A stretch of 64,000 bases of DNA from JAJZGK01 sp035538795 (GCA_035538795.1 DATLJS010000020.1:446390-510389), one strand, 5' to 3'; counted from the stretch's first letter, positions 17,012 to 25,713 are shown. The notes: generated from the letters alone by a model not told the origin. Translations and numbers: made by a program.

Positions 17012-17747
17012 GAACATCACCCTGGAGGTTCTCCGCTACAACCCGGAAACCGACCAAGAGCCGTATTTCCAGACCTATACCGTTCCCTATCACGATGATT
17101 GGGTGGTGCTGGACGCGCTCAACCACGTCAAGGACCATATCGACGCCACGCTGACCTATCGCTGGTCCTGCCATATGGCGGTGTGCGGCAGTTGCGGCAT
17201 GATGATCAACGGCGAACCCAAGCTGGGATGCCATGCCTTCCTGCGCGACTACAAGGGCGGCGCGGTAAAAATCGAGCCGCTGGACCATTTCCCCATCGAA
17301 CGCGATCTGGTCATCGTTCAAGACGAGTTCATGGAGAAGCTGAGCAGCGTCAAACCCTATATCATCAGCGACCACGAGAAGCCCGTCAGCGAAGGCGAAT
17401 ATTTGCAAACGCCGGGGCAGCTCAAGCTGTTCAAGCAATATACCCAATGCATCAACTGCCTGCTGTGCTATGCGGCCTGCCCGCAGACGATGCTGAACGA
17501 AAGCTTCGTCGGACCGGCGGCTCTGGCCTTGGCTCATCGCTACAATCTGGATTCCCGCGACTGCGGCAAGGACCAGCGGGCCGAAGTCGTGGCCAGCAAC
17601 GAAGGCATCTGGGAATGCACCTTCGTCGGCGCCTGCTCCGAGGTTTGCCCCAAGAACGTCGATCCAGCCGCCGCGATCCAGCAGACCAAGATTTCCGCCT
17701 CGGTCGACTGGTTCAAGGCGCTCCTGCTGCCGGGAGGGAAAAAATGA
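17004..17747 (+). CDS. frdB: Fumarate reductase iron-sulfur subunit
   Basis: A 247-residue subunit with three cluster motifs: the 2Fe-2S site CHMAVCGSCGMM with a later C at KLGC; the 4Fe-4S site CINCLLCYAACP; and the 3Fe-4S/shared site CTFVGACSEVCPKNVDP. It carries electrons from the quinol site in the anchors to the FAD of FrdA. The ATG at 17004 follows GGAGGAG and overlaps the frdA stop by 8 bp. Its own TGA overlaps the frdC ATG. Confidence 0.93.
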   Translation: MSENITLEVLRYNPETDQEPYFQTYTVPYHDDWVVLDALNHVKDHIDATLTYRWSCHMAVCGSCGMMINGEPKLGCHAFLRDYKGGAVKIEPLDHFPIERDLVIVQDEFMEKLSSVKPYIISDHEKPVSEGEYLQTPGQLKLFKQYTQCINCLLCYAACPQTMLNESFVGPAALALAHRYNLDSRDCGKDQRAEVVASNEGIWECTFVGACSEVCPKNVDPAAAIQQTKISASVDWFKALLLPGGKK

Positions 17748-18130
17748 GCCGACGCCCCTACTTACGCACGGTCGAGCGGAACTGGTGGTTGAGCCGCCGC
17801 CGCTACGTCGTCTACATGATCCGCGAAGTGACCTGCCTGTTCATCGCTCTCTATTCGGCCCTGCTGACCGACGGTCTGGTTCGCCTAGCCGAAGGGCAAG
17901 CCGCGTGGGACAGCTATCTGACGGCCATATCCAGTCCGCCGGGCGTGCTGTTCCAACTGGTCTGCCTGGTCTTCGCCACCATTCACAGCGTGACCTGGTT
18001 CGGCGTCACTCCCAAAGCCATGCCTTTGATGATCAAGGGCGAGCCTGTGCCGCCGCAAACCATCATCCGCGCCCACTACGCCCTTTGGGCGGCGGCGTCG
18101 CTGGTCGTTTTGATCGCAGCGGGGGTATAA
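17744..18130 (+). CDS. frdC: Fumarate reductase membrane anchor subunit C
   Basis: A 128-residue membrane subunit with three hydrophobic helices and an N-terminal basic segment (SRRPYLRTVERNWWLSRRRY) typical of FrdC. HSVTWFGVTPKAMPL matches the quinol-site region of the family. It anchors FrdAB to the inner membrane and helps bind quinol; no heme ligand pair is expected in this type. The ATG overlaps the frdB stop (ATGA), and GGGAGG lies just upstream. Confidence 0.9.
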   Translation: MSRRPYLRTVERNWWLSRRRYVVYMIREVTCLFIALYSALLTDGLVRLAEGQAAWDSYLTAISSPPGVLFQLVCLVFATIHSVTWFGVTPKAMPLMIKGEPVPPQTIIRAHYALWAAASLVVLIAAGV

Positions 18131-18134
18131 AGCC

Positions 18135-18473
18135 ATGGCCAAATCGAGCAAACCCATTCTGTGGCTGCCGTTCGCCGGCGGCGGACTGGTTTCCGCCCTG
18201 ATCACCCCGGCACTGATTCTGGTCACCGGCCTGCTGGTGCCGCTGGGACTACTGCACCTGCCTTACGACAAGATTGCCGGTTTCGCCCACAACCCCATCG
18301 GCAAACTGATCCTGTTCGGCGTGGTGGCGCTTCCGGCATGGCATGCCGCCCATCGCATGCGCACCACCGCCCACGATTTGGGATTGGGCGCCGGCATCCC
18401 GGTCAAACTTGTTTGTTATGGCTCGGCCTGGCTGATGATCGTCATCTCGATCGTCGCTTTGTTGTCGGTCTGA
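18135..18473 (+). CDS. frdD: Fumarate reductase membrane anchor subunit D
   Basis: A 112-residue membrane subunit with three hydrophobic segments. FAHNPIGKLILFG and PAWHAAHRMRTTAHDLG match the conserved FrdD positions around the second helix. It starts 4 bp after frdC and completes the four-subunit quinol:fumarate reductase. A strong terminator 40 bp downstream closes the operon. Confidence 0.9.
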   Translation: MAKSSKPILWLPFAGGGLVSALITPALILVTGLLVPLGLLHLPYDKIAGFAHNPIGKLILFGVVALPAWHAAHRMRTTAHDLGLGAGIPVKLVCYGSAWLMIVISIVALLSV

Positions 18474-18512
18474 CGGAAACGAAGGCTTCCCGAGCGGGGC
18501 CGACATACCGAA

Positions 18513-18547
18513 AAAACGTCCCGCCGTTCCACGCGGCGGGACGTTTT
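18513..18547 (+). terminator. Rho-independent terminator after frdABCD
   Basis: A 14-bp perfect stem (18513-18526 with 18534-18547) with a 7-nt loop, flanked by A-rich and T-rich arms, so it may work in both directions. Confidence 0.85.
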
Positions 18548-18665
18548 GCGTTTGCCCGCCGCAAGGAAAGCATAACAATGTCACTCGCCATTCATGGGCC
18601 GTCCCCCTATCTCCAGAAAGAGACGGATGCATTGCCCGGAATCGAGCGTGGAGAAGACAAAAAAC

Positions 18666-19112
18666 ATGAACATCAAAAAACGAGTCGGACTGGTCGCCCA
18701 CGACGGCCGCAAAAAAGATTTGATGGAATGGGTCAAGTTCAACGAAGGCACCCTGTCCCGCCATCAATTGTTCGCCACCGGCACGACCGGCCATCTGCTG
18801 ATGCAAGCCTGTCCCAGCTTGGACATCACCTGCTTCAAATCCGGGCCGTTGGGCGGCGACCAGCAATTGGGCGCATTGATCGCCGAAGGCGGACTGGACG
18901 TTTTGATCTTCCTGACCGACCCGATGACCAGCCAGCCTCATGACGTCGACGTCAAAGCGCTGACCCGTCTTTCCACCGTCTACAATATCGTGCTGGCGAT
19001 GACCCGCTCCACCGCCGATTTCGTCATCAACAGCGAATTCTTCGACCGCCGGGACTACGCCCAACTGCGCGAGAACTACGCCGCCTATATCCACCGCCAG
19101 CCGACGAAGTGA
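18666..19112 (+). CDS. mgsA: Methylglyoxal synthase
   Basis: A 148-residue protein of normal family length. It carries VGLVAHDGRKKDL near the N-terminus, the phosphate-binding FATGTTG (about 34-40), SGPLGGDQQLGALI (about 60-73) with the catalytic aspartate, and FLTDPM. It converts dihydroxyacetone phosphate to methylglyoxal and phosphate in the cytoplasm, a bypass used under phosphate limitation. The ATG at 18666 starts the conserved MNIKKRVGLVAHD; extension upstream is not supported. It stands alone between two terminators. Confidence 0.92.
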   Translation: MNIKKRVGLVAHDGRKKDLMEWVKFNEGTLSRHQLFATGTTGHLLMQACPSLDITCFKSGPLGGDQQLGALIAEGGLDVLIFLTDPMTSQPHDVDVKALTRLSTVYNIVLAMTRSTADFVINSEFFDRRDYAQLRENYAAYIHRQPTK

Positions 19113-19149
19113 GGCAGGAGCGGCTTCACCGGCAACCATCAGAGGGCAA

Positions 19150-19179
19150 AAAGCCGCCAGCTGCGAGGCTGGCGGCTTT
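19150..19179. terminator. Bidirectional terminator between mgsA and mosA
   Basis: An 11-bp perfect stem (19150-19160 with 19169-19179) with A and T flanks between convergent genes. Confidence 0.85.
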
Positions 19180-19210
19180 AAGACGACCGAAACGCCGATC
19201 AGGCGAACCT

Positions 19211-20044
19211 TTAAACCGGACGCACGCCGGAACGGATGATCGTCCCGACATGTTCGCCGCGCAGCGCGGCCGTGATCCGGCCCGGCACAAGGCCGTTCAC
19301 GACCTGCACATGTTCCAGATTGCGGGCGTTCGCCATCACCTCAAGAAGCGTGCGGTCGACCGGCAGCGTCCCTTCGATCTTTTCCAGATCGGCGGAACGG
19401 GTGTCGCGAAGCAACTGCGCCTTGGCTCCGTCGGGACCGTTGGGATCGGTGGTGTAAACTCCGTCCACATCCTCGACAATGGTCAGACCGGCCGCTCCCA
19501 GCGCGTCGGCCAGCAGGAACGCTCCCGTGTCGGCGCGGTGCGACGGAATGCGCGAGTTCGGGAACTCGTGGTGATGATAGGGGGGAAAAGCGCTTCCCAC
19601 CACCGCCCGGGCGGCGGCCAGATGGATCGCCAACTGGTTCGCGATGGTCGGATGCTCGACGTAGGAAACGCCCTCCGGCGCCAGCAGCGAAGCCAGGATA
19701 TGGCCGTTCTGGCCGGCTTCGCTGGCCGCTAGGGGAGCCAGCGATCCGACCGGCAGCCCCAGATCGAGGCCGACGCCGTAGAGATGGCGGGCACGGATGC
19801 CGGCGCCGGTCAGGATCAGCAGACGGTGCTCGGGAAGCAGTTTGCGGATTTCCTCGACGACGGGAAGGATGGCATCGCGACCGCGATCCATGATGGATCG
19901 CCCGCCGATCTTCACCACCTGCAACCAGGGGAGCAGCCGGATCGGGCGCACACCGGCGACAGGAAGGGTGAGGCTGCCGTCTTGAAGGGTCTGGCTCGCG
20001 AGCGGCGAGGCGACGTGCTTGATGCTGTGGGAAAGGTCAGGCAT
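19211..20044 (-). CDS. mosA: Molybdenum storage protein alpha subunit
   Basis: A 277-residue amino-acid-kinase-fold protein. RPIRLLPWLQVVKIGGRSIMDRG at the N-terminus, LAASEAGQNGHILA, and AFPPYHHHEF (a histidine cluster) match the alpha subunit of Azotobacter MoSto almost position for position. MoSto is an ATP-dependent hetero-oligomeric cage that stores molybdate or tungstate as polyoxometalate clusters in the cytoplasm. It lies 12 bp after the beta-subunit gene, with AGGACC before the ATG. The fold alone could suggest UMP kinase, but the PPYHHHE segment and the paired beta subunit decide for MoSto. It implies a molybdenum need such as nitrogenase. Confidence 0.93.
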   Translation of the reverse strand: MPDLSHSIKHVASPLASQTLQDGSLTLPVAGVRPIRLLPWLQVVKIGGRSIMDRGRDAILPVVEEIRKLLPEHRLLILTGAGIRARHLYGVGLDLGLPVGSLAPLAASEAGQNGHILASLLAPEGVSYVEHPTIANQLAIHLAAARAVVGSAFPPYHHHEFPNSRIPSHRADTGAFLLADALGAAGLTIVEDVDGVYTTDPNGPDGAKAQLLRDTRSADLEKIEGTLPVDRTLLEVMANARNLEHVQVVNGLVPGRITAALRGEHVGTIIRSGVRPV

Positions 20045-20056
20045 GGCTGTGGTCCT

Positions 20057-20869
20057 CTAGCTCGCGGTGATGATGGTGCCGACATGTTCGCCGGCAAGCG
20101 CGCGGGTCAAGTTGCCCGGAACCAGGCCGTTCACGACCTGCACCTGGCGGATATGACGCGCCGACTTCAGAAGATCGAGCACCGGGAACTCAAGGATGGA
20201 ATCCTGCAAGCCCCTCGCCTTCATTTCATCGACCGAGATCTTCGGGATAAGGGTGGCGTTCTTCGAGGTTTTCGGGTTCGCCGTGTAAAGGCCGTCCTCG
20301 TCCTTCACATAGACCATCGCCTTGCAGCCGAACTGTTCGGCCAGAAGGAAGCAGCCCGCGTCGGTGCGATAGGGCGGAATGACGCTTTCCGGAGCCGGAC
20401 GCATCCACAGCTTGTAAGGCGGCATGCCGCTGAAAACGACGGCGTTCACTTCGGCGAGGTAAAGCGGAACCGCCGACAGGCCGGCGCCTTCGACCATGGA
20501 GATGCCGTGCTTGGCCAGAAGCTGCCCCAGCATGGCGGCATTCTGATCGGCGACCGAGGCCCCCAACTGCGACAACACGCCAGCCGGCAGGTTAAGCCCC
20601 GCCGCGATGGAATAAAGATGCCGGGCGCGGGTGCCCGCACCGGTTCCGATCAGCAGCTTGTGGGCCTTGCGGGCTGCGACAATCTCATCCACCAGCGGAT
20701 AGACCGCCGCGCGGCCGCGGTCGATGATGCTTTGCCCGCCGATCTTGATCACCGTCGCGTCCGGCAGGATCCGGAAATCCGCGGACGCTTCAGCCGCCGC
20801 CAGAAGGTGCTCGTCAGTCAGCGACCGCTGCATGAGGAGCGCCTCGAGCTCCACCGTCGTATTGGACAT
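20057..20869 (-). CDS. mosB: Molybdenum storage protein beta subunit
   Basis: A 270-residue partner of the alpha subunit with the same fold. ATVIKIGGQSIIDRGRAAVYPLVDEI, GTGAGTRARHLYSIAAGL, MPPYKLWMRP and VKDEDGLYTANPKTSKNA match MoSto beta. Together with MosA it forms the molybdate cage. The gene is first in the two-gene operon; the upstream region carries ModE-like repeats. The ribosome site (AGAGA) is weak. Confidence 0.93.
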   Translation of the reverse strand: MSNTTVELEALLMQRSLTDEHLLAAAEASADFRILPDATVIKIGGQSIIDRGRAAVYPLVDEIVAARKAHKLLIGTGAGTRARHLYSIAAGLNLPAGVLSQLGASVADQNAAMLGQLLAKHGISMVEGAGLSAVPLYLAEVNAVVFSGMPPYKLWMRPAPESVIPPYRTDAGCFLLAEQFGCKAMVYVKDEDGLYTANPKTSKNATLIPKISVDEMKARGLQDSILEFPVLDLLKSARHIRQVQVVNGLVPGNLTRALAGEHVGTIITAS

Positions 20870-21261
20870 GGGGGGTCTCTCTTTCGTTTTTCAATCCGGG
20901 CCGCCCTCTTTCCCGCAGCCATTGCATCCCAACGGCCCGGAAGAAAAAGCTGCCCGATGGCAGATAGAAAACAATTCCATGGAGCTGGTTGCCGGCGCGG
21001 CGATTGGCTGAACGAAAAAGCAGCACGCAACGATCCAGACCCTGGCACTCACAAAAAATGAGCTTTCCCGGCCCTGGCGTCAATCATAAATAGAAAAAAT
21101 AACGTTATATTTCAATGCGTTATAACGCTTCCGGTTATAACGCTTCCGATAATCGAAACCATCCACGGCACATCAGATGGAGTTCGACGCCGCAAGCCGC
21201 TTCAGCCCGGTCAAGGCAAAACACCCCCTCCGCTTTTCCGCCAGGGCGTTCCTTCGCTTGC
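20870..21261. other. 392-bp region upstream of mosB
   Basis: This gap lies between mosB and the caspase-like gene, both on the minus strand, so it is the mosBA promoter region plus the tail end of the caspase-like gene. It is GC-rich near mosB and AT-rich at 21080-21155, where the ModE-like repeats lie. I see no gene in it. Confidence 0.6.
21103..21148. promoter_or_regulatory. ModE-like operator region with a tandem repeat
   Basis: CGTTATAT at 21103-21110 is followed by two perfect copies of GTTATAACGCTTCCG at 21119-21133 and 21134-21148; the first is preceded by C so that CGTTATAACG is a palindrome. ModE sites in other proteobacteria contain CGTTATAT and ATATAACG half-sites, so control of the molybdenum-storage genes by a ModE protein is plausible. 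It lies about 230 bp upstream of mosB, rather far. Confidence 0.5.
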
Positions 21262-23019
21262 TTACGGGGCCGACGCGCTCAGGGCCGTCAGGTAATCTTT
21301 CGCCTCCTTGTTGCCCTGTTCAGCGGCTTTGCGGTACCAGCGGGCGGCTTCCTTGGCGTCTCTGGCCACACCCCGTCCGTACTGATAACACCAACCGAGA
21401 TTCCGCTCGGCGGCGGGATAACCTTGCTCGGCGGCCTTGCGATACCAGGAAACCGCCAGCACGTCGTCGGTCTCGATTCCCTGGCCGTTGGCGTAGGCAT
21501 AACCCAGCCCATACTCGGCTTCGGCATTGCCCAGCTCCGCCGCCTTGCGGTACCAGCGGACCACCTCGGCGTCATCCTTGATCACGCCGCGCCCCATGTC
21601 ATACATGCGGGCCAGGAAAACCTCGCCCTGGGCATTGCCCTGCTCGGCGGCTTTGCGATACCAGCGGACCGCTTCGGCCTCGTCCTTCTTCGCGCCGCTC
21701 CCCAGCTCGTAGGATTGGCCCAGGGCGACCTGCGCCGGAGCATAGCCCTGGTCTGCCGCCGCCCGGTACCAGCGAACCGCCTCGCCCGCATCCTGAGCGA
21801 CTCCGCGACCGTCAAGATACAGCGCCGCCAAAGACGCCTGGGCGGTGGCGTTTCCTTCATCCGCCGCCTGAGCGTAGGACTTGGCCGCCTCGTCGAAATG
21901 GTTTTCAGCCTCTTGCGCCCGCCCCAACAGATAACTCGACCGGGACGTTTGCGGAATCGCCCGGCAGGCGGCCACCGCCCGCGGCACGTCGATCTTGCCC
22001 AGCGGCAATTCCACCGACCGACCGGCCGCGCCTTCGCTCGGGGCGACTGCCGTTTCGCACTCGTCCATCAAATGATGCTGCGCCACCGCGACGAATTGGC
22101 CTTTGGGAAAGCGGCTGACATAATCGCTGTAATCGCTCACGCGGTTCCCTTGCTTGGCGGCTTCCCACATCTCGACGTCGGGGTCCGCCGCCGGAGCCGC
22201 GGCCACGGCAGCCGTGCCGCCAGGCAATCCGGCGAAATAGAACTGTCCCTCGATCGGCGAAACCGACAGCCACGGCTGCTGCTGGCCGCCGGTGGCCTGT
22301 TTGACCTGCAAGCCGACCTCGTTGAAAGTGGCGAACAAATCCTGGCCCGGCTTGCGCAGGGCGGCGGCCAAAGCGGCGGTATAAGGGCTGTCCGGCCCGG
22401 TGCCGTCCGAGGCCACGTTGTCCGGCTGCGTCGCATAGCTGATCACCGTCCCGGCCGGAGCCGTCATCTGACCCAGCCCCGAACTCACGGCGCGCGTCCC
22501 ATGCCCGCCCAGCGGGTTGTTGCGGCAGGCGTCAAGGATGACGATGTTCAGACGGTTGCCGGCATTGGCCATTTCGTCGAGAACGAATCCCAGATCGAGC
22601 AGTTCGTATTTGATGTCGGCATCCTGCGACACCGCCGCCGAGATGGGCACGAGATAGTTGCTGCCGCGCACCTGGATGCCGTGGCCGGAATAATAGAACA
22701 GGCCGACGGCCCCTCCCTGTAAGGCCCGGCCGAACTCGCGGATGCTTTTTTCCATGGCCGGCCGGTCGGCGTCGAGCAAGGGACCGTCGCCGATCAATTT
22801 GAAACCGAGCGAGGTCAGGGTCGAAGCGATCAAGCGGGCGTCGTTGGCAGGATTGGCCAACGGGGGAACGTTCTGATAGCCGCTGTTGCCGATCACCAGG
22901 GCGACCCGGCGCTCTTCCACCCCGTCATCCGCCGCGGCGGGCGCCGCCAGCACATTCGCCAAGACCATCAGGGCCGAGCCGATCAAGGCCAGCCGGCGCA
23001 TCACCATGGAGCTAAACAT
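21262..23019 (-). CDS. Secreted caspase-like peptidase with Sel1 repeats
   Basis: A 585-residue protein. It has a signal peptide (cleavage near AAPAAA, about 26-30). A caspase/metacaspase p20 domain (about 37-265) carries the catalytic dyad H113 in YYSGHGIQ and C165 in LDACRNN. A linker follows, then about six Sel1-type TPR repeats (about 385-580) marked by AVRWYRKAAEQGN. Such proteins are exported or membrane-linked cysteine proteases of the C14 clan, with the repeats serving protein contacts. The partner and role are unknown. The start could be M7. It stands alone on its strand. Confidence 0.85.
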   Translation of the reverse strand: MFSSMVMRRLALIGSALMVLANVLAAPAAADDGVEERRVALVIGNSGYQNVPPLANPANDARLIASTLTSLGFKLIGDGPLLDADRPAMEKSIREFGRALQGGAVGLFYYSGHGIQVRGSNYLVPISAAVSQDADIKYELLDLGFVLDEMANAGNRLNIVILDACRNNPLGGHGTRAVSSGLGQMTAPAGTVISYATQPDNVASDGTGPDSPYTAALAAALRKPGQDLFATFNEVGLQVKQATGGQQQPWLSVSPIEGQFYFAGLPGGTAAVAAAPAADPDVEMWEAAKQGNRVSDYSDYVSRFPKGQFVAVAQHHLMDECETAVAPSEGAAGRSVELPLGKIDVPRAVAACRAIPQTSRSSYLLGRAQEAENHFDEAAKSYAQAADEGNATAQASLAALYLDGRGVAQDAGEAVRWYRAAADQGYAPAQVALGQSYELGSGAKKDEAEAVRWYRKAAEQGNAQGEVFLARMYDMGRGVIKDDAEVVRWYRKAAELGNAEAEYGLGYAYANGQGIETDDVLAVSWYRKAAEQGYPAAERNLGWCYQYGRGVARDAKEAARWYRKAAEQGNKEAKDYLTALSASAP

Positions 23020-23312
23020 GTCGATCTATCGTTTCTATGTGAACGGTCTTCAATGCCGCGGCGACCCGGCGCCCGAGGCTGGGGGAACAGGCGTCGAACC
23101 GATCCCCGCATAAGAGGGAGGCATGCTATTCGCAAGAGGGAAAATTTTCAATTGGCCCGCGAAGCAATGCTGGTCTTCGTCCATTGCTCGGCAATTCGGC
23201 GAACCGGCGGCCCTTCCCCATGGCGTTCTTTCGACCTCGGGGCTATGAATAGCACAGCTTCGAGCCAAGGCGTCTTGGCTGTCTCCATTCCGCGATAGCA
23301 TGGGAGCGGCAC

Positions 23313-24092
23313 GTGAACTGTCCCTTTTGTGACGAGGAAATCAAGGACAAGGCCCTCGTCTGCAAGCATTGCGGCCGTGATCTGAGCCTGTTGCGCCCGG
23401 TCCTGGACCGTTTCCTCGAAATGGAAAACCGTCTGGCGTCGCTGGAAGAGGCCCTGCACACCTTGGGGGCCCACGTCGATTCCGTCAAATCCGGCCAGGC
23501 GGCCCCCCTATCGCCGAAAACCAGAGGCCGCAGCCTGCTTCCCCACCTGCCGCCGGCCGTCGCCATTATTCTGCTGATCGCCTCGCACTGGCTGATCATC
23601 GGCATCCTGGACATCAACCCCTGGGTTCTCCGGCTGGTGTCGATTCTGCTGCCGCTGCCGTTCGGCTGGTTCCACGCCCGCTCGGTGGCCGCCACCCTGG
23701 CGGCGGCAGCGGTCATCGCCACGGTGTCGATTTACGGCATGCTGGTCAGCACCAGCCTGATCGATCACGTTCCGGTTCTGCCGCAAACGCCCCGCGACTG
23801 GCTTGAGATCGCCGAATATGCCGCCAGCATCGGCCTCAGCTATCTGACGGGAAGCCTGCTGGGCGGCTGGATGAAATCGCGGCGGGCCTCGGCCCAGGAC
23901 GAAACGTCGCTGGTTTACGAAATCGCCGCCGTCCTGGCCAGCAAGTCGGCCCCCAAAGGCGAGACCCGCGCCAAGTCCAAGCTGCGCATCGAAATCATCG
24001 TCAATTATCTGAACATCTTCGCCGTTCTGCTGACAGCGGCGGGCTCGATCGTCACCGGCATCATGAAGTTCCTGCCCAGCGCGGCGCCCTGA
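23313..24092 (+). CDS. Zinc-ribbon membrane protein of unknown function
   Basis: A 259-residue protein that starts with a zinc ribbon (CPFCDEEIKDKALVCKHCGRDL, two CxxC pairs), then a short predicted coiled coil (about 25-50), then about five hydrophobic segments (about 70-170 and near 225-255). The GTG start at 23313 has GGGAG upstream. Zinc-ribbon headed membrane proteins are common and mostly uncharacterised. A hairpin terminator follows. Confidence 0.75.
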   Translation: MNCPFCDEEIKDKALVCKHCGRDLSLLRPVLDRFLEMENRLASLEEALHTLGAHVDSVKSGQAAPLSPKTRGRSLLPHLPPAVAIILLIASHWLIIGILDINPWVLRLVSILLPLPFGWFHARSVAATLAAAAVIATVSIYGMLVSTSLIDHVPVLPQTPRDWLEIAEYAASIGLSYLTGSLLGGWMKSRRASAQDETSLVYEIAAVLASKSAPKGETRAKSKLRIEIIVNYLNIFAVLLTAAGSIVTGIMKFLPSAAP

Positions 24093-24100
24093 AACGACAA

Positions 24101-24137
24101 CGCCCCGAAGACCGGCGCCATGCCTGTCTTCGGGGCG
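24101..24137. terminator. Bidirectional hairpin between convergent genes
   Basis: A 12-bp perfect stem (24101-24112 with 24126-24137) between the zinc-ribbon gene and the exported protein gene on the other strand. T runs are weak. Confidence 0.7.
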
Positions 24138-24171
24138 ATGCGCCCTGGCGCGGCCCTATCGAGGGACCGCT

Positions 24172-24627
24172 CTATTTGGGGACGTTCAGGGTGAACACGG
24201 TTTCGCCCGTGTGCCCCTCGCTGTCCTGCACTTCCACTTTCAGATTATGGGCGCCGGCCGGAACTTCGGCCTGGGTCATGTCGATGCCGTCGGCGGTGAT
24301 GTACGGACGCAGACGCGACGTCAGATCGACGCTCGGCGACTTCAGATAAGTGATGCGCACGCTCGCCGGATCGACGGTCGCGCCGCCATGAGCGTCGAAA
24401 TGAACGCGAAAATCGAAAGGCTTGTGCGGAACAACAGAGCCCTGAGGGGCATCAAAGCGAATGGTCGGTCCCCGGGTGATGCCGCGCGTCGAAGCGGCCG
24501 GCACATCGTTGGGACGCTGGGCTTCGTCGTCCGAGATCAAAGGAGCCGCTTGTGCCGAACCACACCACAAGCAAAAAAGCGTAGCAAGAGTCGCTGCCGT
24601 AACGCAGCCTGTGCGAACTAGTGTCAC
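24172..24627 (-). CDS. Exported protein with an Ig-like fold, unknown function
   Basis: A 151-residue protein with an N-terminal signal peptide (cleavage near AQAAP, about 25-29). The mature part has repeated beta-strand patterns like a bacterial Ig-like domain: TIRFDAPQG, FDFRVHFDAHGG and NLKVEVQDSEGHTGETVFTLNV. A GTG start at 24627 has GAGG upstream. No catalytic motif is visible. Probably periplasmic. Confidence 0.65.
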   Translation of the reverse strand: MTLVRTGCVTAATLATLFCLWCGSAQAAPLISDDEAQRPNDVPAASTRGITRGPTIRFDAPQGSVVPHKPFDFRVHFDAHGGATVDPASVRITYLKSPSVDLTSRLRPYITADGIDMTQAEVPAGAHNLKVEVQDSEGHTGETVFTLNVPK

Positions 24628-24781
24628 GATATCCTCTGGAAGCTTTCAGCCGGTCAAACGCCCTGGCGGCGCATAGTTTCGGAGTCGCGGACAATCACGT
24701 CAATCACAGAGTCGCACCGCATAGCCGCCACGCATTTTTGCCAGCCGGCGTCTCTGATGCAAAGCATAATAAACACAAAAA

Positions 24782-24825
24782 TTACGTTATAATATTAATT
24801 ATCGACTTATATTATAGAATAAACT
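24782..24825 (+). promoter_or_regulatory. AT-rich promoter/operator of the amino acid ABC operon
   Basis: ACGTTATAAT at 24784-24793 (resembles a ModE half-site) and TATAGAATAA at 24813-24822 lie 65-105 bp before the binding-protein ATG. The TAGAATAA element is shared with the promoters near 1362 and 11851. Confidence 0.4.
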
Positions 24826-24888
24826 TGCATCCTGGCGAAAGCCGGGGAATCATCAGTGAACAACGTACTTCATTGGGGCAGACTCATC

Positions 24889-25713
24889 ATGAAAAGCACC
24901 TTCGTTCACCTGACCCTGGCCGCCCTGCTGTCCATCGGCAGTTTCGGCCTGACCGTCTCGGCCCAGGCCGATCAATTGCAGGACATCAAGAAGGCCGGTG
25001 TGCTCCGCGCCGCCGTCTTCGACAGCAATCCCCCCTTCGGCCAAGTCGACGAAAAAAGCCACGACATCGTCGGCTACGACATCGACTTCGCCAAGGCCAT
25101 CGCCGACAAACTGGGCGTGAAGCTGGAATTGGTTCCTACCAACCCGGCCAACCGCATTCCCTTGCTACAGTCGGGCAAGGCCGATCTGATCGTCGCCGAC
25201 ATCACCATCACGCCCGAACGCGCCAAGGTGGTGGATTTCAGCACGCCCTATTTCGTCACCGGCCAGCAGTTCCTGGTGCCCTCCGACGCGTCGGACAAGC
25301 TGGACAGCTATGCCTCCGCCCGTATCGGCGCCGTGAAAGGCACCACCGGCGAGCAGGCCCTGAAGACCCGCTTCCCCCAGGCTCGCGTGCTGTCCTACGA
25401 CGACGTGCCGCTGGCTCTGGCCGCCCTGCGCAACGGCAACGTTCAGGCCATCACCCAGGACGCCGAGATTCTGGCCGGCCTGCTGGCGGGCGCGCCCGAC
25501 AAGGGCAAGTACAAGATTCCCGCCGAACTGTTGAGCCGAGAAGAGATCGGCGTCGGCGTCAAGAAGGATGAGAAAACTCTGCTGGACGAGGTCAACAAGA
25601 CCCTGGTCGGGCTTGAAGCCAACGGCGAAGCCGCCAAGATTTTCGAGCGTTGGTTCGGCAAGGACAGCAAGGCTCCGGAAAACCGCAATTTCAAGATCAC
25701 CGCCGCTCCGTAA
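24889..25713 (+). CDS. Polar amino acid ABC transporter, periplasmic binding protein (family 3)
   Basis: A 274-residue protein with a signal peptide (cleavage near AQAD, about 24-27). It has the family 3 pattern: RAAVFDSNPPFGQVDEKSHDIVGYDIDFAKAIADKLG and VPTNPANRIPLLQSGKADLIVADITITPERAK. It captures a polar amino acid for the ATPase and permeases encoded downstream. The ATG at 24889 begins a normal signal sequence; an in-frame GTG 11 codons earlier is less likely. The promoter motif shared with sulfur-related genes hints at cystine or another sulfur amino acid, which is inference. Confidence 0.87.
   Translation: MKSTFVHLTLAALLSIGSFGLTVSAQADQLQDIKKAGVLRAAVFDSNPPFGQVDEKSHDIVGYDIDFAKAIADKLGVKLELVPTNPANRIPLLQSGKADLIVADITITPERAKVVDFSTPYFVTGQQFLVPSDASDKLDSYASARIGAVKGTTGEQALKTRFPQARVLSYDDVPLALAALRNGNVQAITQDAEILAGLLAGAPDKGKYKIPAELLSREEIGVGVKKDEKTLLDEVNKTLVGLEANGEAAKIFERWFGKDSKAPENRNFKITAAP

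Noticed and set aside
15305..17020. Long minus-strand frame opposite frdA
   Set aside because: frdA has all its flavin and active-site motifs; the opposite frame has none.
15254..18473. Succinate dehydrogenase instead of fumarate reductase
   Set aside because: The anchors are two separate three-helix FrdC/FrdD-type proteins and the order A-B-C-D is that of frd, not sdhCDAB.
19211..20869. Reading the two amino-acid-kinase-fold genes as UMP kinases or aspartokinases
   Set aside because: The paired subunits match MoSto alpha and beta along their length, including the PPYHHHE and MPPYKLWMRP segments.
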